Below, piece by piece: positions 34,122 through 44,408 of a stretch of 64,000 bases of DNA. The position numbers were made by a program, and so were the translations under genes. How positions within the stretch are numbered: the stretch's first letter is position 1; each line of letters opens with the position of its first letter. The notes under the pieces were generated by a model. That model made no database searches. It worked only from the letters and a program-made list of their open reading frames with translations, and was not told the DNA's origin. This DNA is from Salinisphaera hydrothermalis C41B8 (lineage in GTDB: Bacteria > Pseudomonadota > Gammaproteobacteria > Nevskiales > Salinisphaeraceae): the NCBI RefSeq assembly GCF_000732535.1, contig NZ_APNK01000001.1:124001-188000 (forward strand). Direction: 5' to 3'.

Positions 34122-34730
34122 ATGCGTACTCTCCTGCTTGCCTGCCTACCCCTGTTATTGCTCACGGGCTGCGTCACCGCGCCGCCGAGCAATCCGTCGA
34201 ACCTGTGCAGCGTGTTCAAGGAGAAGCACGGCTGGTATCAGGACGCCGACGATGCCTTCAAGCGTTGGGGCGCGCCGATCCCGGTCCAGATGTCGATCAT
34301 TTATCAGGAGTCGCAGTACGTCGGCGATGCACGACCGCCGCGCAAGCATCTGTTATGGATCATTCCGTGGACCCATATCAGTTCTGCTTACGGCTATACC
34401 CAGGCCCTGGATTCAACCTGGGACCATTACAAATCACAGACCGGTCATCCGTTCGCCGATCGTGACGATTTCGGCGACGCGACGGATTTCGTGGGCTGGT
34501 ATATCGACCAGAGTCATCGCATCCTGGGAATATCCAAGGCTGATGCGTATCGCCAGTACCTGGCGTATTACGTCGGCGCGGGCGGTTATCGCCAGGGTGC
34601 TTATCGCAGCAAGCCCTGGCTGATGCGCACCGCGCGCCGCGTGCAGGGCCGCGCCAATCGCTATGGTCAGCAACTGGCGGGCTGCCGCTCCGAACTCGAA
34701 CACCCCGGCCACTGGTGGTGGCCGTTCTGA
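34122..34730 (+). CDS. lipoprotein with SLT-type transglycosylase domain
   Basis: A 202-residue protein with a lipoprotein signal, MRTLLLACLPLLLLTGC; Cys17 would be lipidated. The mature part looks like a lytic transglycosylase: IYQESQYV with the catalytic Glu, AYGYTQALDSTW in place of the usual GLMQ-type motif, and YLAYYVGAGGY. It would cleave peptidoglycan from the inner face of the outer membrane. The gene starts 11 bp after repeat copy C, so its promoter must lie in or before the repeat. Confidence 0.8.
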   Translation: MRTLLLACLPLLLLTGCVTAPPSNPSNLCSVFKEKHGWYQDADDAFKRWGAPIPVQMSIIYQESQYVGDARPPRKHLLWIIPWTHISSAYGYTQALDSTWDHYKSQTGHPFADRDDFGDATDFVGWYIDQSHRILGISKADAYRQYLAYYVGAGGYRQGAYRSKPWLMRTARRVQGRANRYGQQLAGCRSELEHPGHWWWPF

Positions 34731-34750
34731 TTTCCCAACCGGTGCCCACG

Positions 34751-35098
34751 ATGACATCGCCCCAGAATTCGCAAGCGCTAGCGCAGGCCGCCGATTGCGT
34801 GCTCGCGGTCGAACAGGCCATGCGTGACGGCGGCCTCTGGCATACCGACGTGCCGACGCCGGCCGCCATGGCCAGCCGGACGCCCTTCTGCGCCGACACG
34901 CTGGCATTCACCGAATGGCTGCAGTTCATTTTCGTTCCGCGGATGCGTGAACTCATCGAAACCGGCGGGCCGCTGCCGTCGGCCAGCGGCATCGCGGTGA
35001 TGGCCGAGGCCAAACTGACCGGCAACAGCAGTGCCGAAAACCTCGTGATCGAAGTACTGGCCGCCTTCGATCGGCTGGTCGAACGCGAGGCCGGTTAG
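34751..35098 (+). CDS. yqcC: YqcC family protein (DUF446)
   Basis: A 115-residue YqcC/DUF446 protein of unknown function. Family pattern: [11 protein letters not shown], then [20 protein letters not shown]. The ATG at 34751 is chosen, since an upstream frame extends into the transglycosylase gene. Its stop overlaps the stop of the convergent cyoE gene by 4 bp. In E. coli it sits by truC; here that partner is absent. Confidence 0.82.
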   Translation: MTSPQNSQALAQAADCVLAVEQAMRDGGLWHTDVPTPAAMASRTPFCADTLAFTEWLQFIFVPRMRELIETGGPLPSASGIAVMAEAKLTGNSSAENLVIEVLAAFDRLVEREAG

Positions 35099-36006
35099 CC
35101 GGTAATCACCGGCATGTAGTGGTCGACCAGCAGCGCGGTGAACAGCGCCATCAGATAGACGATGGAATAACCGAACGTCTTCATGCCCAGCCCCGGATAG
35201 GGCCGCCATTTCAGGCGCGCGGCATAGACCAGGAACCAGCCGGACAGCACCACGGCGGACGCCAGATACAGCCAACCGCTCATGCCCGAGAAAAAGGGCA
35301 GCAGCGACACGGCGAACAGAATCACCGTATAGATCAGGATCTGGGTGCGCGTGTGCTCGATGCCGTGGGTGACCGGCAGCATCGGAATATCCACCTCGGC
35401 ATATTCCTTGGCGCGATCGATCGCGAGCGCCCAGAAATGCGGCGGCGTCCAGATGAAGATGATCAGGAACAGAATCAGCGAGTTGAGCGTCACCGAGTTG
35501 GTGACCGCCGCCCAGCCGAGAATCGGCGGCGCCGCGCCGGCCGCCCCGCCGATCACGATGTTCTGCGGCGTCGCGCGCTTGAGATACATCGTATAGATGC
35601 CGGCATAGCCGACCAGCGCGAACAACGTCAGCCACGCCGTCAGCGCGTTGACCAGCGTCAGCAGAATCACCATGCCGGCCACGCCGATGGCGAACGCGAA
35701 GATCGCCGAGCGGCGCGTATCCAGATGGCCGGTCACCAGCGGACGTTTTCGGGTGCGCTTCATGCGCGAATCCGCCTGCACGTCGATCATCTGATTGACC
35801 GCAGCCGCCGAGGCCGCCATCAGCCCGATACCGAGCGTACCGAACACCAGCGCGCCGATCGGCACCATGCCCGGCGTGGCCAGGAACATGCCGACCATGG
35901 CCGTGAACACGATCAACAGCACCACGCGCGGTTTGCACAGCTCGTAGTAGTCGGTGATCCGCTGCGACAGCGTCGGCTGGTAGGTAGCCGAGGAAGAGCT
36001 AGACAT
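35095..36006 (-). CDS. cyoE: protoheme IX farnesyltransferase
   Basis: A 303-residue UbiA-family membrane enzyme that converts heme B to heme O for terminal oxidases. Prenyl-diphosphate motifs are [20 protein letters not shown] near residue 80 and [16 protein letters not shown] near 205. About nine TM helices are predicted by eye. The ATG at 36006 is used; a GTG lies 12 bp upstream. A SURF1 gene lies upstream on the same strand, but the usual ctaA and cox genes are not between them. Confidence 0.93.
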   Translation of the reverse strand: MSSSSSATYQPTLSQRITDYYELCKPRVVLLIVFTAMVGMFLATPGMVPIGALVFGTLGIGLMAASAAAVNQMIDVQADSRMKRTRKRPLVTGHLDTRRSAIFAFAIGVAGMVILLTLVNALTAWLTLFALVGYAGIYTMYLKRATPQNIVIGGAAGAAPPILGWAAVTNSVTLNSLILFLIIFIWTPPHFWALAIDRAKEYAEVDIPMLPVTHGIEHTRTQILIYTVILFAVSLLPFFSGMSGWLYLASAVVLSGWFLVYAARLKWRPYPGLGMKTFGYSIVYLMALFTALLVDHYMPVITG

Positions 36007-36383
36007 GATCGCACGCACTCCGGGGTCCTGAGGGGATGGCGGCCGGCGGCCATGATAACAACCGGCTCGCCTGATGCCGCACTAACCCGTTGCAGCCATG
36101 GCGGCGAAAGCGACGCATGCAATGCGGTACGCGCCAGCAAGTACCGGGAGTGTCGACAAGGCCAGACATCGCTTGAGCCGCTCGTGTCATACGGGCAAGT
36201 GTTTCAGATCGCCCGTTATTCATGACTCTGCAATACGGCCAAGCGCCGGCTGCAGTTGCAACCGCAGCCACGATGAAACGCTATTATCGCCTGAAATCGT
36301 GCGGCCCTGCATCCGGTAGGGCCCGTACGCCGTGGCGCGGACACACGCGTGCACACGCCGGCTGCGATCGCCGACATCCGAAA
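36007..36383. other. intergenic region between SURF1 and cyoE genes
   Basis: No convincing gene. It holds a small hairpin GGCCCT...AGGGCC near 36303-36324 and should hold the cyoE promoter, but no box stands out. Confidence 0.4.
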
Positions 36384-37124
36384 TCATGCGCGGCGCCGGG
36401 TATTCACGACCACCAGAATGATCAGAGCGATCAGCGCCATCAGAAACCACTGCGACGCATACACATAATGCGCCCACGGGCGCAGCCCGATCGGGTCTTC
36501 ATCCCAGTCGCGCACGAACCCGCCCGGCGCTTTGGGATCGAGCAGCAGCAACCCGTCGGCCACCGGCGTTTCGTACTGGCAGCGCACCGAGGCCGTACTC
36601 GGGTAATTCAACGCGCGCGGCCAGCCCCTGTGATCGCATTGACGATCGGCGCCGAAACGTAGCCCCGGCTGCGGAAAACCCTGCCAATAACCCCGCACGC
36701 GCACCTGGTCGTTCGGCGCCGGCGGGTTCGGCAACTCGTGCCGGTTGGAAGGCGCCGCAACCCAGCCGCGATCGACCATCACGCGCACACCGGAAGGCAG
36801 CACCAGCGGCGTCCAGACGCGATAACCGGTCTGCGTGCCTTGGACCTGATCGGCGAGCAGCAACTGATGGGCGGCGTCGTAGTGGCCGGTCGCCACATAG
36901 CGATAACCACGCCGCGGGCCGTGGCCGGCCGACAGATCGGACGGCGTGATCCGAAGCTGCTGCGGCCCGGCGGCCTGGGCTTTTGCATGAGCCGCTACCA
37001 ACCGCTGCTTGTAATGCGCGCGCTCGATCTGCCACATGCCGAGGCTCGACAGGATCAACACCCCGACCAGGGCCAGCACCACACCCCACCAGGGCGGCGC
37101 GAAACGATAAGGACCGATCTGCAT
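36384..37124 (-). CDS. SURF1 family cytochrome oxidase assembly protein
   Basis: A 246-residue SURF1 protein. TM1 is near residues 13-32 (WWGVVLALVGVLILSSLGMW, ending in the conserved W-Q), and TM2 is near the C-terminus (FLMALIALIILVVVNTRRRA). The middle has RGYRYVATGHYDAAHQLLLA and VDRGWVAAPSN. SURF1 helps insert heme a into cytochrome c oxidase. This matches the nearby cyoE heme O synthase. Confidence 0.88.
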   Translation of the reverse strand: MQIGPYRFAPPWWGVVLALVGVLILSSLGMWQIERAHYKQRLVAAHAKAQAAGPQQLRITPSDLSAGHGPRRGYRYVATGHYDAAHQLLLADQVQGTQTGYRVWTPLVLPSGVRVMVDRGWVAAPSNRHELPNPPAPNDQVRVRGYWQGFPQPGLRFGADRQCDHRGWPRALNYPSTASVRCQYETPVADGLLLLDPKAPGGFVRDWDEDPIGLRPWAHYVYASQWFLMALIALIILVVVNTRRRA

Positions 37125-37171
37125 GACGCGCTATTGTGCCTCAAGCCGGCGGCGGGGGAACCGGAATCGCG

Positions 37172-37852
37172 CTAACCGCCGACCGCCCGATCACGCCAGG
37201 CTTGCGGCCGGATCGCGAGATCGGCCGGCGGGTCGATCGGCACACGCGCGACGCACGGCCCGGGCATAGCGTGGTCGAGCCAGCCCAGATTCTCCTCCAG
37301 CCGCGGCTGGCGCGGCGGCAGCGTGTTGGCCACCCAGCCGGCAAACCGTGTCGTCGCCGCGATCGCCCGCGCGCTGAGCATGGCGTGATTCACGCAGCCC
37401 AGGCGCATGCCGACCACCAGCAGCACTGGCCAGCCGTGACCGCTCGCCCAGTCGGCAAAATCCCAGTCCGTGCCAAGCGGCACATGCCAACCGCCCGCAC
37501 CCTCCACCACGACCCAGTCCGCGCGCTCGGCCAGCCGCGCGTGGCCGGCATCGAGCACGTCGCGCTCAATCGTGACCCCGGCGTCAGCCGCCGCGATATG
37601 CGGCGCGATCGGCGGCTCGAACGCATAGGGATTGATCTCGTCGTAGGCGAAGCCCGGCGAGCCCGCGGCGGCCAGAGCCAGCGCATCCTCATTACGCAGC
37701 CCGTCGGGCGTCGTCTCACAGCCGCTGGCCACGGGCTTGTAGCCGACCGCGACATGCCCGACCGCAACCAGCCCGCGCAACAACGCCGTGGCAATGCGCG
37801 TCTTGCCGATTTCGGTATCCGTGCCGGTAACGAACAGCGTATGCGCGGTCAT
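37172..37852 (-). CDS. bioD: dethiobiotin synthetase
   Basis: A 226-residue ATP-dependent carboxylase that closes the ureido ring of dethiobiotin. The P-loop is VTGTDTEIGKTRIATAL. GYKPVASGC and VEGAGGWHVPL are family motifs. It is the last gene of a bioB-bioF-bioD cluster. The bioH and bioC genes that often sit between bioF and bioD are missing here. Confidence 0.93.
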   Translation of the reverse strand: MTAHTLFVTGTDTEIGKTRIATALLRGLVAVGHVAVGYKPVASGCETTPDGLRNEDALALAAAGSPGFAYDEINPYAFEPPIAPHIAAADAGVTIERDVLDAGHARLAERADWVVVEGAGGWHVPLGTDWDFADWASGHGWPVLLVVGMRLGCVNHAMLSARAIAATTRFAGWVANTLPPRQPRLEENLGWLDHAMPGPCVARVPIDPPADLAIRPQAWRDRAVGG

Positions 37853-37930
37853 GCAATCTCCTTCAGGGTAAGCATCGGTGGCCTGGCGGCACCGGTGGCG
37901 ATCGCCGCCGTCAACGCCGGTGCTATGCGT

Positions 37931-39148
37931 TCAAGCGCTCGACACGCATGCAGGTGCGGCGTGGGCTGACAGGCCCACCGCCGACCAGGATTCGGCGAGT
38001 GCGGCGACCAGCCCGTCGACCTCGTCGTCGGTATGCGCGGCACTCAGCGTGACGCGCAGGCGCGACGTGCCGGGGGCCACCGTCGGCGGGCGAATGGCGC
38101 CGACCAGATAGCCCCGCTCCAGCAGCGCGTTCGACAGCCGCAACGCCGCGGCCTCGTCGCCGACGATGACCGGCTGGATCGGGCTGTCCGATTCTGCGAC
38201 CGCAAGCCCGGCCGTCTCGGCCTGGGCCTTGAAGCGCGCCACCAGTGCCCGCAGATGCGCGCGCCGTGCCGGTTCGTCACGAATGATCGCGATGCCACGC
38301 CGCGCGGCCGCGGCTACCGGCGCCGGCATGGCGGTCGAGAAGATCAGCGAGCGCGCGGTCTGGAGAATCGTCTCGATCACATCGGCATCACCGGCGACGA
38401 AGGCGCCCGCCGCGCCGACCGATTTGCCGAGCGTGCCGGTAAGAATCGGCACCCGGTCGCTGCCGAGCCCGGCTTCGGCCACACGCCCGGCGCCGTCCGG
38501 GCCAAACACGCCGAGCCCGTGGGCGTCGTCGACCATCAGCCAGGCATCGCGCGCCGCAGCAATATCGGCCAGCCGCGCGAGCGGCGCGGTATCGCCGTCC
38601 ATGGAGAACACCGCGTCGGTCACCACCAGCCGATGCCCGCTTCGGACGGCCTCGTTGGAGAGCGCCCGATCCGCCGCCATGGCATCGCCATGGGCATAGA
38701 TATGCTTGGCCGCGCCCGACAGACGCGCACCGTCGATGAGCGAGGCATGGTTGAGCGCATCGGCCACGATATGATCGCGCTTGCTGACCAGCGCGGCGGT
38801 CGTACCGACGTTCGCCGCGTAGCCCGTGGAAAACACCAGCGCGCGCTCGCGCCCCAGCCAGTCGGCCAGGTCGGCCTCCAGCGCGGCATGTTCGGCGTTA
38901 TGCCCGGTGACCAGCTGTGAGGCGCCCGCGCCCGCGCCGGTGCGGCTCGCGGCCGTGGCCATGGCGTCGATCAATCGTGGATCGGTCGCCAGGCCCAGAT
39001 AATCGTTGCTGCAGAAATTCAGGGCATGACGGCCGTCGACCGTGACGTGCACGCCGTGGCCACCATCGACCACGCGTCGTCGGCGGCGGCGGTCATCGGC
39101 GTCGATGGCCGCCAGACGCTGACGACAGAAAATTCGCAGCGATTCCAT
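37931..39148 (-). CDS. bioF: 8-amino-7-oxononanoate synthase
   Basis: A 405-residue PLP enzyme that joins pimeloyl-thioester and alanine. Motifs: NDYLGLATDP, GAGASQLVTGHN, MVDDAHGLGVFG and TGTLGKSVGAAGAF, with the PLP Lys. The gene starts 15 bp after the bioB stop. About 20 residues at the C-terminus extend beyond the usual length. Confidence 0.93.
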   Translation of the reverse strand: MESLRIFCRQRLAAIDADDRRRRRRVVDGGHGVHVTVDGRHALNFCSNDYLGLATDPRLIDAMATAASRTGAGAGASQLVTGHNAEHAALEADLADWLGRERALVFSTGYAANVGTTAALVSKRDHIVADALNHASLIDGARLSGAAKHIYAHGDAMAADRALSNEAVRSGHRLVVTDAVFSMDGDTAPLARLADIAAARDAWLMVDDAHGLGVFGPDGAGRVAEAGLGSDRVPILTGTLGKSVGAAGAFVAGDADVIETILQTARSLIFSTAMPAPVAAAARRGIAIIRDEPARRAHLRALVARFKAQAETAGLAVAESDSPIQPVIVGDEAAALRLSNALLERGYLVGAIRPPTVAPGTSRLRVTLSAAHTDDEVDGLVAALAESWSAVGLSAHAAPACVSSA

Positions 39149-39163
39149 CCCGACGCCGAGCTG

Positions 39164-40201
39164 TCAGGCGCGCGCGGCCTGGGGCGCGTGATCGGCGTGC
39201 GGGGCTTCGCCCGGCTCGAGATCGGTATATTTCGGCGTGGCTTCCGGTCGCATACCCAGCTTGTCCAGCAGCGCGAGATCGGCCTTGTGGGCCGGGTTCG
39301 CCGTGGTCAGCAGCTCATCGCCGTAGAAAATCGAATTGGCACCGGCCAGAAAGCACAGCGTCTGCACGGCTTCCGACATGGTCTCGCGACCGGCGGCCAG
39401 ACGAACATAAGAGGCCGGCATCATGATCTTGGCGACCGCGATCGTACGCACGAAATCCAGCTCGTCGATCGGATCGGTGCCGTGCAACGGCGTGCCTTCC
39501 ACCTGGACCAGATTGTTGATCGGCACGCTCTGCGGATGCTCGGGCAGATTGGCCAGCTGACGCAGCATCTCGGCGCGATCGGTGGGCGCTTCGCCCATGC
39601 CGACGATGCCGCCGCAGCAGACCTTGAGCCCGGCATCGCGGACGTGGCCCAGCGTATCGAGCCGGTCCTGATAGGTGCGCGTGGAGATGATGTCCTCGTA
39701 GTACTCGGGCGAGGTGTCGAGGTTGTGGTTGTAGTAATCAAGCCCGGCGGCGGCGAGCGCTTCCGCCTGGCGCGCCTTGAGCATGCCGAGCGTCACACAG
39801 GTCTCCAGGCCTTCGGCCTTGACCGCCTCGACCATGTCGATGACCTTCGCCAGATCCTTGTCCTTCGGGCTGCGCCAGGCCGCGCCCATGCAGAACCGCG
39901 TGGCCCCCGCCGCCTTGGCACGCTTTGCCGCGTCCACGACGTGTTCCTTGGGCAGCAGTTCCTCCCGATCCAGTCCGGTCTGGAAGCGGATGCTCTGCGG
40001 ACAGTACGCGCAATCCTCGGGACAGGCCCCGGTCTTGATCGACAGCAGCGTGGACAGCTGGACATCGCGGGCGTCGAAGTGCACCCGGTGGGCGCTCTGG
40101 GCGCGATGAATCAGCTCTGGAAAAGACAACGCGAACAAGGCGTCGACTTCGTCGCGGGTCCAGTCATGGCGCAGTGCGCCGGCTCCGGAGATGTCGGTCA
40201 T
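39164..40201 (-). CDS. bioB: biotin synthase
   Basis: A 345-residue radical SAM enzyme that inserts sulfur into dethiobiotin. The 4Fe-4S motif is in [35 protein letters not shown] and the FYGDELLTT segment near the end are diagnostic. The ATG at 40201 is used; the frame extends upstream to 40261 without family similarity. It is divergent from comF, and a TTGACG -35-like box lies upstream on the minus strand. Confidence 0.96.
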   Translation of the reverse strand: MTDISGAGALRHDWTRDEVDALFALSFPELIHRAQSAHRVHFDARDVQLSTLLSIKTGACPEDCAYCPQSIRFQTGLDREELLPKEHVVDAAKRAKAAGATRFCMGAAWRSPKDKDLAKVIDMVEAVKAEGLETCVTLGMLKARQAEALAAAGLDYYNHNLDTSPEYYEDIISTRTYQDRLDTLGHVRDAGLKVCCGGIVGMGEAPTDRAEMLRQLANLPEHPQSVPINNLVQVEGTPLHGTDPIDELDFVRTIAVAKIMMPASYVRLAAGRETMSEAVQTLCFLAGANSIFYGDELLTTANPAHKADLALLDKLGMRPEATPKYTDLEPGEAPHADHAPQAARA

Positions 40202-40267
40202 GGCAGGATAACGTCGAGGATGCAGCGTTAACAGCTTTATGCAGCCGGCGCCGACCGTCAACCTGAA
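40202..40267. promoter_or_regulatory. divergent bioB/comF promoter region
   Basis: The minus strand has TTGACG followed about 14-16 bp later by a weak CATAAA/ATAAAG box, facing bioB. Two short GTTAAC/GTCAAC-type half sites are present, but not in the order or spacing of a BirA operator. Confidence 0.35.
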
Positions 40268-40975
40268 ATGACATTATTTCTTTACGACTGGGCAAAAAAT
40301 ATACAGAACGCGTGGCTTGCTCCGCGCTGCCCGGTCTGTGCCGCCGCCATCGATGCGGCGGCGCCCTTGTGTGCCGGCTGCCACGCCGATCTGCCGGTGC
40401 TTGAGACGCAATGCCGGCACTGCGCGATCGCGCTGTCCGAGTCGGCCGCCACCCGGGTCTGCGCCGACTGTGCCCGACGACCGCGCTTCGACCATGCGCT
40501 CGCGGGTTTCCACTATCGCCAGCCGATCGCGTGGATGATCGGCGGTCTCAAATACCATCGCCACCTGGCGCATGCCCGCCTGCTGGGCGATCTGCTGGCA
40601 GAGCGCATCGCGCTGCAGGCCCCGGAGCCGCCGGATCTGCTCGCGGCGGTGCCGCTGCACCCGGCGGCGTTTCGACGGCGCGGGTTCAATCAGGCCGAGC
40701 GTATCGCGATCCGCCTCGCCGACCGGCTCGGCTGGCGCGTTGAGCGGGACGTCTTCGCCCGAGTGCGCGATACACCGCATCAAAGCGCGTTGGACGCCGC
40801 CCAGCGCGCGGCCAACGTTCGTGACGCGTTTGCCGCACGCCGCGATCTCGCGGGTCGCCACGTCGCCATCGTGGATGACGTCATGACCACCGCCCGTACC
40901 GCGAGCGCGCTCGCTCGCACCGCGCGAACGGCTGGCGCGGCCCGCGTCGATGTCTATTGTGTGGCCCGGGCCTAA
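40268..40975 (+). CDS. comF: ComF family phosphoribosyltransferase-like protein
   Basis: A 235-residue protein. The N-terminal double zinc ribbon has four CxxC pairs (CPVC, CAGC, CRHC, CADC, residues 22-74). The C-terminal phosphoribosyltransferase domain has [18 protein letters not shown] as its PRPP loop. ComF/GntX proteins are linked to DNA uptake. Location next to bioB in divergent orientation is common in Gammaproteobacteria. Confidence 0.9.
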   Translation: MTLFLYDWAKNIQNAWLAPRCPVCAAAIDAAAPLCAGCHADLPVLETQCRHCAIALSESAATRVCADCARRPRFDHALAGFHYRQPIAWMIGGLKYHRHLAHARLLGDLLAERIALQAPEPPDLLAAVPLHPAAFRRRGFNQAERIAIRLADRLGWRVERDVFARVRDTPHQSALDAAQRAANVRDAFAARRDLAGRHVAIVDDVMTTARTASALARTARTAGAARVDVYCVARA

Positions 40976-41152
40976 TCAGCGCACAAGCGGTGTAGCTCGG
41001 ATAAGTAACACGTTACCCGGCAAAGTGGAGGGCTTACATGCCGGGGCGCCGGCTGAAACTCGGGGGCCTGCAACACGCGCCAAGACGACCGACTTGCCCA
41101 CAAACCAAGCCTGCGCTTAACTGAGCGGCCAACGCCCGAATCGTCATATCGC

Positions 41153-42238
41153 ATGCTTGGTTACCCCCTGTCCCGCCGCCCGCCGCCTGGCCGTCGTCCC
41201 GGCGCCCTGGTGGATCCGGCACCGGAACATCGGATCGGCAAACTGCTGATCTATCGCATGGATTTCGGCGGCAGCGGGGGCGCGCTGGAGCGCTGCGAGG
41301 ATCAACTCGAAAAAGCCTTGGCGCCGATCGATCAGAGCGATCACAAGCTCACCTGGCTGCACTTCGAGGGCGACGTCACGGCCGTACAACTGGCGCGCCT
41401 GGGCGGCGATTTCTCGCTGCATCCCCTGGCGCTCGAAGACGTACTGAACAATGGCCAGCGTCCGAAGCTGGACGCCTATCGCAACACGCTGTTCATCACC
41501 CTCGCCCTGCCCTACATGCGCGAAGACGAACTGCTCTTCCAGCAGGTGAGCCTGTTCATCGGCAAGGATTTCGTGCTGAGCTTCCATGCCGGCGACCACG
41601 ACGTATTCGCCCCGGTACGCGAACGCATCCATGCCGCTCACGGGCGTATCGCGCACGCCGAATCCGATTATCTGGGTTATTGCCTCGCCGACGTCGTGGT
41701 CGACTCGGGCTTCGCGGTGCTGGCCGACTATCACGACCAGCTCGAAGAGCTGGAAGACCGCATCTTCGAGGACAAGACGGACGACCTGATCAGCGTGATC
41801 CACGATCTGCGCCGCCGCCTGATCGGCATGCGCAAGGTGCTGGTCTCGCAGAACGAACTCCTGGTGCGCTGGGTTGGCCTCGAACATCCTTTGATTCACG
41901 ACGACAACCGGCCGTATTTTCGCGACGTACAGGATCACGCCAAGCGTGTGGTCGATCTGGCCGACGGCTATTACGATACCGCTCGCTCGCTGCTGGACAC
42001 GCATCTGTCGCTCGCCTCGGCCCGCCTCAACGACGTCATGCGCGTGCTCACGCTCATCGCCACCGTGTTCATGCCGCTGTCGTTTCTGGTCGGCGTCTAT
42101 GGCATGAACTTCGACACCAAGTATCCATGGAACATGCCGGAACTATCGTTCCGCTATGGCTACCCGGTGTTGCTGGGCGTGATGCTCTTGCTGGTGCTCG
42201 GCATGGTGATCTACTTCAGACGCAAGCGCTGGCTCTGA
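41153..42238 (+). CDS. corA: CorA family magnesium/divalent cation transporter
   Basis: A 361-residue CorA-type channel. A large cytoplasmic N-terminal domain (about 1-300) contains PLALEDVLNNGQRPKLDAY. Two C-terminal TM helices follow; the first ends in the YGMNF signature near residue 322, and the protein closes with the basic tail RRKRWL. Mg2+ is the usual ion, though Co2+ or Ni2+ are possible. The preceding 177-bp gap has no clear feature beyond a short GTAAC-AC-GTTAC repeat. Confidence 0.9.
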   Translation: MLGYPLSRRPPPGRRPGALVDPAPEHRIGKLLIYRMDFGGSGGALERCEDQLEKALAPIDQSDHKLTWLHFEGDVTAVQLARLGGDFSLHPLALEDVLNNGQRPKLDAYRNTLFITLALPYMREDELLFQQVSLFIGKDFVLSFHAGDHDVFAPVRERIHAAHGRIAHAESDYLGYCLADVVVDSGFAVLADYHDQLEELEDRIFEDKTDDLISVIHDLRRRLIGMRKVLVSQNELLVRWVGLEHPLIHDDNRPYFRDVQDHAKRVVDLADGYYDTARSLLDTHLSLASARLNDVMRVLTLIATVFMPLSFLVGVYGMNFDTKYPWNMPELSFRYGYPVLLGVMLLLVLGMVIYFRRKRWL

Positions 42239-42287
42239 ACATCGTCCGTGCGGCGCAGCGTGCCGCCCGGATGATCGATCCAGCGGA

Positions 42288-44408
42288 TCAGACCCGCGCG
42301 TAGGCCGCTCCGGCCTGGGTCCAGCGCTCGATCAGGAGCTCGGCCTCCCGCGGGTGGTACGCGAGCACATCGTCGGCCATGCTCAGGGCCGATTCCGCCA
42401 GATCGGCATCGCGCACCAGATCGGCGATGCGGAATTCCTGCGCCCCGGTCTGGCGCGTGCCGAGCACTTCGCCCGGTCCACGCAGCTCCAGATCGGCGCG
42501 GGCGATGGCAAAGCCGTCCGACGTGCGGCGCAGCGCGCTCAGGCGCGCCCGAGCGGTATCCGACAACGGGCCCTGATAGAGCAACACGCAGTGGCTCGCC
42601 ACGGACCCGCGCCCCACCCGGCCGCGCAGCTGGTGCAGCTGGGCCAGGCCGAGTCGTTCCGCGTTCTCGATGATCATCAACGACGCATTGGGCACATCGA
42701 CGCCGACTTCGATCACGGTGGTCGCCACCAGCACGTCGATGCGCCCTTCCTTGAATGCCGTCATCGCGCGCGCCTTCTCGGCGGCCTTCATGCGACCGTG
42801 GACCAGGGACACGCGGACACCGTCCAGCGCTTCCGACAACGACTCGGCCGCCGCCTCGGCCGCCTGCGCCTCGAGCTTGTGCGAAGCCTCGATGAGCGTG
42901 CACACCCAGTACACCTGCCGGCCTTCGGCCACGGCATCGCCAATACGTGCGATCACTTCGTCGCGCCGTGTGTTGGGAATGGCCACGGTGGTGATCGGCG
43001 TGCGTCCGGGCGGCAGCTCGTCGATTACCGAAGTATCCAGATCGGCATAGGCGCTCATGGCGAGCGTGCGCGGGATCGGGGTCGCGGTCATGATCAGCTG
43101 ATGCGCCGTCATGCGCCCCGAGCCGGCCTTGTTGCGCAGGGCCAGCCGCTGATCGACGCCGAATCGATGCTGTTCGTCGATCACCGCCAGCCCGAGCCGG
43201 CCGAACTCGACCGCGTTCTGAAACAACGCATGCGTACCGACGGCCACGCCGGGCTGGCCCGAGCCGATCGCGGCGATGATTTCGTCGTCCTTCTTTCGCT
43301 TGCCGGTGATCAGCCAGACCGGCACGCCGAGGGGCTCCAGCCAGCGCGACAGCGAGGCATGATGCTGCTCGGCCAGCAACTCCGTCGGCGCCATGAACGC
43401 GCCCTGCCAGCCGTTGTCGACCGCGGTCAGCAGCGCCGCGGCGGCCACCACGGTCTTGCCCGAGCCGACATCGCCCTGCACCAGCCGCAGCATCGGCGCA
43501 GCCGCGGCCATGTCGGCCAGAATCTCGCCGATCACGCGCCGCTGGGCGTTCGTGGGCGCGAAACCCAGTCCCTCGAACAACGGCGCCAGCCCACGACCGG
43601 GCTCGCGCATGGCCGGCGCGCGATCACTGCGAATCTGCTTGCGACGCGAGCGCAGGGCCAGCTGATGGCCTAGCAATTCCTCGAACGCCAGCCGGCGGCA
43701 GGCCGGATCGCGACCGTCGGCGAGCGCGGCCAGATCGGCACCCGGCGGCGGATTATGGATATGACGCAGCGCCTCGGCCGCACTCATCGCCACCGCCGGC
43801 CCGGTCAGATCCGCCGGCAGCCCCTCCGGCCAGAAATCCGAGCGATCCAGCAGCGACAGTGCCTGGCCGACCAGGTCGCGCAGCCGATTCTGAGTCACCC
43901 CCGACACCGCCGGATACACTGGGGTAAACGACGGCACGAAGTCGTGCCCGGCCGCGGCATCGGCCACGACCTCGGTCTCGGGGTGCACCATCTCCGCGCC
44001 GTAGGCCCCGCCGCGCGGCTCGCCGTAGACGCGCAGCCACGTACCCGGGGCGAGCCGCGCCTGCTGGGCGGGCCCGAAGTGAAAAAAACGCAGCCACAAG
44101 CGACCGGCACCGTCGGATGTCGTCACCAACAGGCTGCGCCGACGCCCCATACGGACTTCGGCGGATTCCACCCGCACGACGGCAAGCGCGGGCCGGCCCG
44201 GCGCCAGTTCCAGCACCGGTGTGATGCGGCTGCGGTCCTCGTAGCGGGTCGGTCGATGCAACAGGACATCGCCGATAGCGACGATGCCGAGGCCGGACAG
44301 CCGCTCGGCCAGCTTCGGGCCGACGCCCGCCAGCCGGCGTACGCTGGCGGTGGCGCCGACCGTGGCATCCGTCGCCGCGCTCGAGCTAGCCGGCGGCGAA
44401 GATGGCAT
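42288..44408 (-). CDS. recG: ATP-dependent DNA helicase RecG
   Basis: A 706-residue helicase that regresses stalled forks. The N-terminal wedge/OB domain precedes Walker A LVQGDVGSGKTVVAAAAL. The DEAH-like box is IDEQHRFGVDQR. Motif VI is HQLRGRVGRGSVASHCVLLY, with the C-terminal RecG hook after it. Its start overlaps the ridA stop by 23 bp. Confidence 0.95.
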   Translation of the reverse strand: MPSSPPASSSAATDATVGATASVRRLAGVGPKLAERLSGLGIVAIGDVLLHRPTRYEDRSRITPVLELAPGRPALAVVRVESAEVRMGRRRSLLVTTSDGAGRLWLRFFHFGPAQQARLAPGTWLRVYGEPRGGAYGAEMVHPETEVVADAAAGHDFVPSFTPVYPAVSGVTQNRLRDLVGQALSLLDRSDFWPEGLPADLTGPAVAMSAAEALRHIHNPPPGADLAALADGRDPACRRLAFEELLGHQLALRSRRKQIRSDRAPAMREPGRGLAPLFEGLGFAPTNAQRRVIGEILADMAAAAPMLRLVQGDVGSGKTVVAAAALLTAVDNGWQGAFMAPTELLAEQHHASLSRWLEPLGVPVWLITGKRKKDDEIIAAIGSGQPGVAVGTHALFQNAVEFGRLGLAVIDEQHRFGVDQRLALRNKAGSGRMTAHQLIMTATPIPRTLAMSAYADLDTSVIDELPPGRTPITTVAIPNTRRDEVIARIGDAVAEGRQVYWVCTLIEASHKLEAQAAEAAAESLSEALDGVRVSLVHGRMKAAEKARAMTAFKEGRIDVLVATTVIEVGVDVPNASLMIIENAERLGLAQLHQLRGRVGRGSVASHCVLLYQGPLSDTARARLSALRRTSDGFAIARADLELRGPGEVLGTRQTGAQEFRIADLVRDADLAESALSMADDVLAYHPREAELLIERWTQAGAAYARV

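Noticed and set aside
40202-40267. BirA operator before bioB
   Set aside because: Only GTTAAC/GTCAAC half sites are seen, with wrong orientation and spacing for the known operator.
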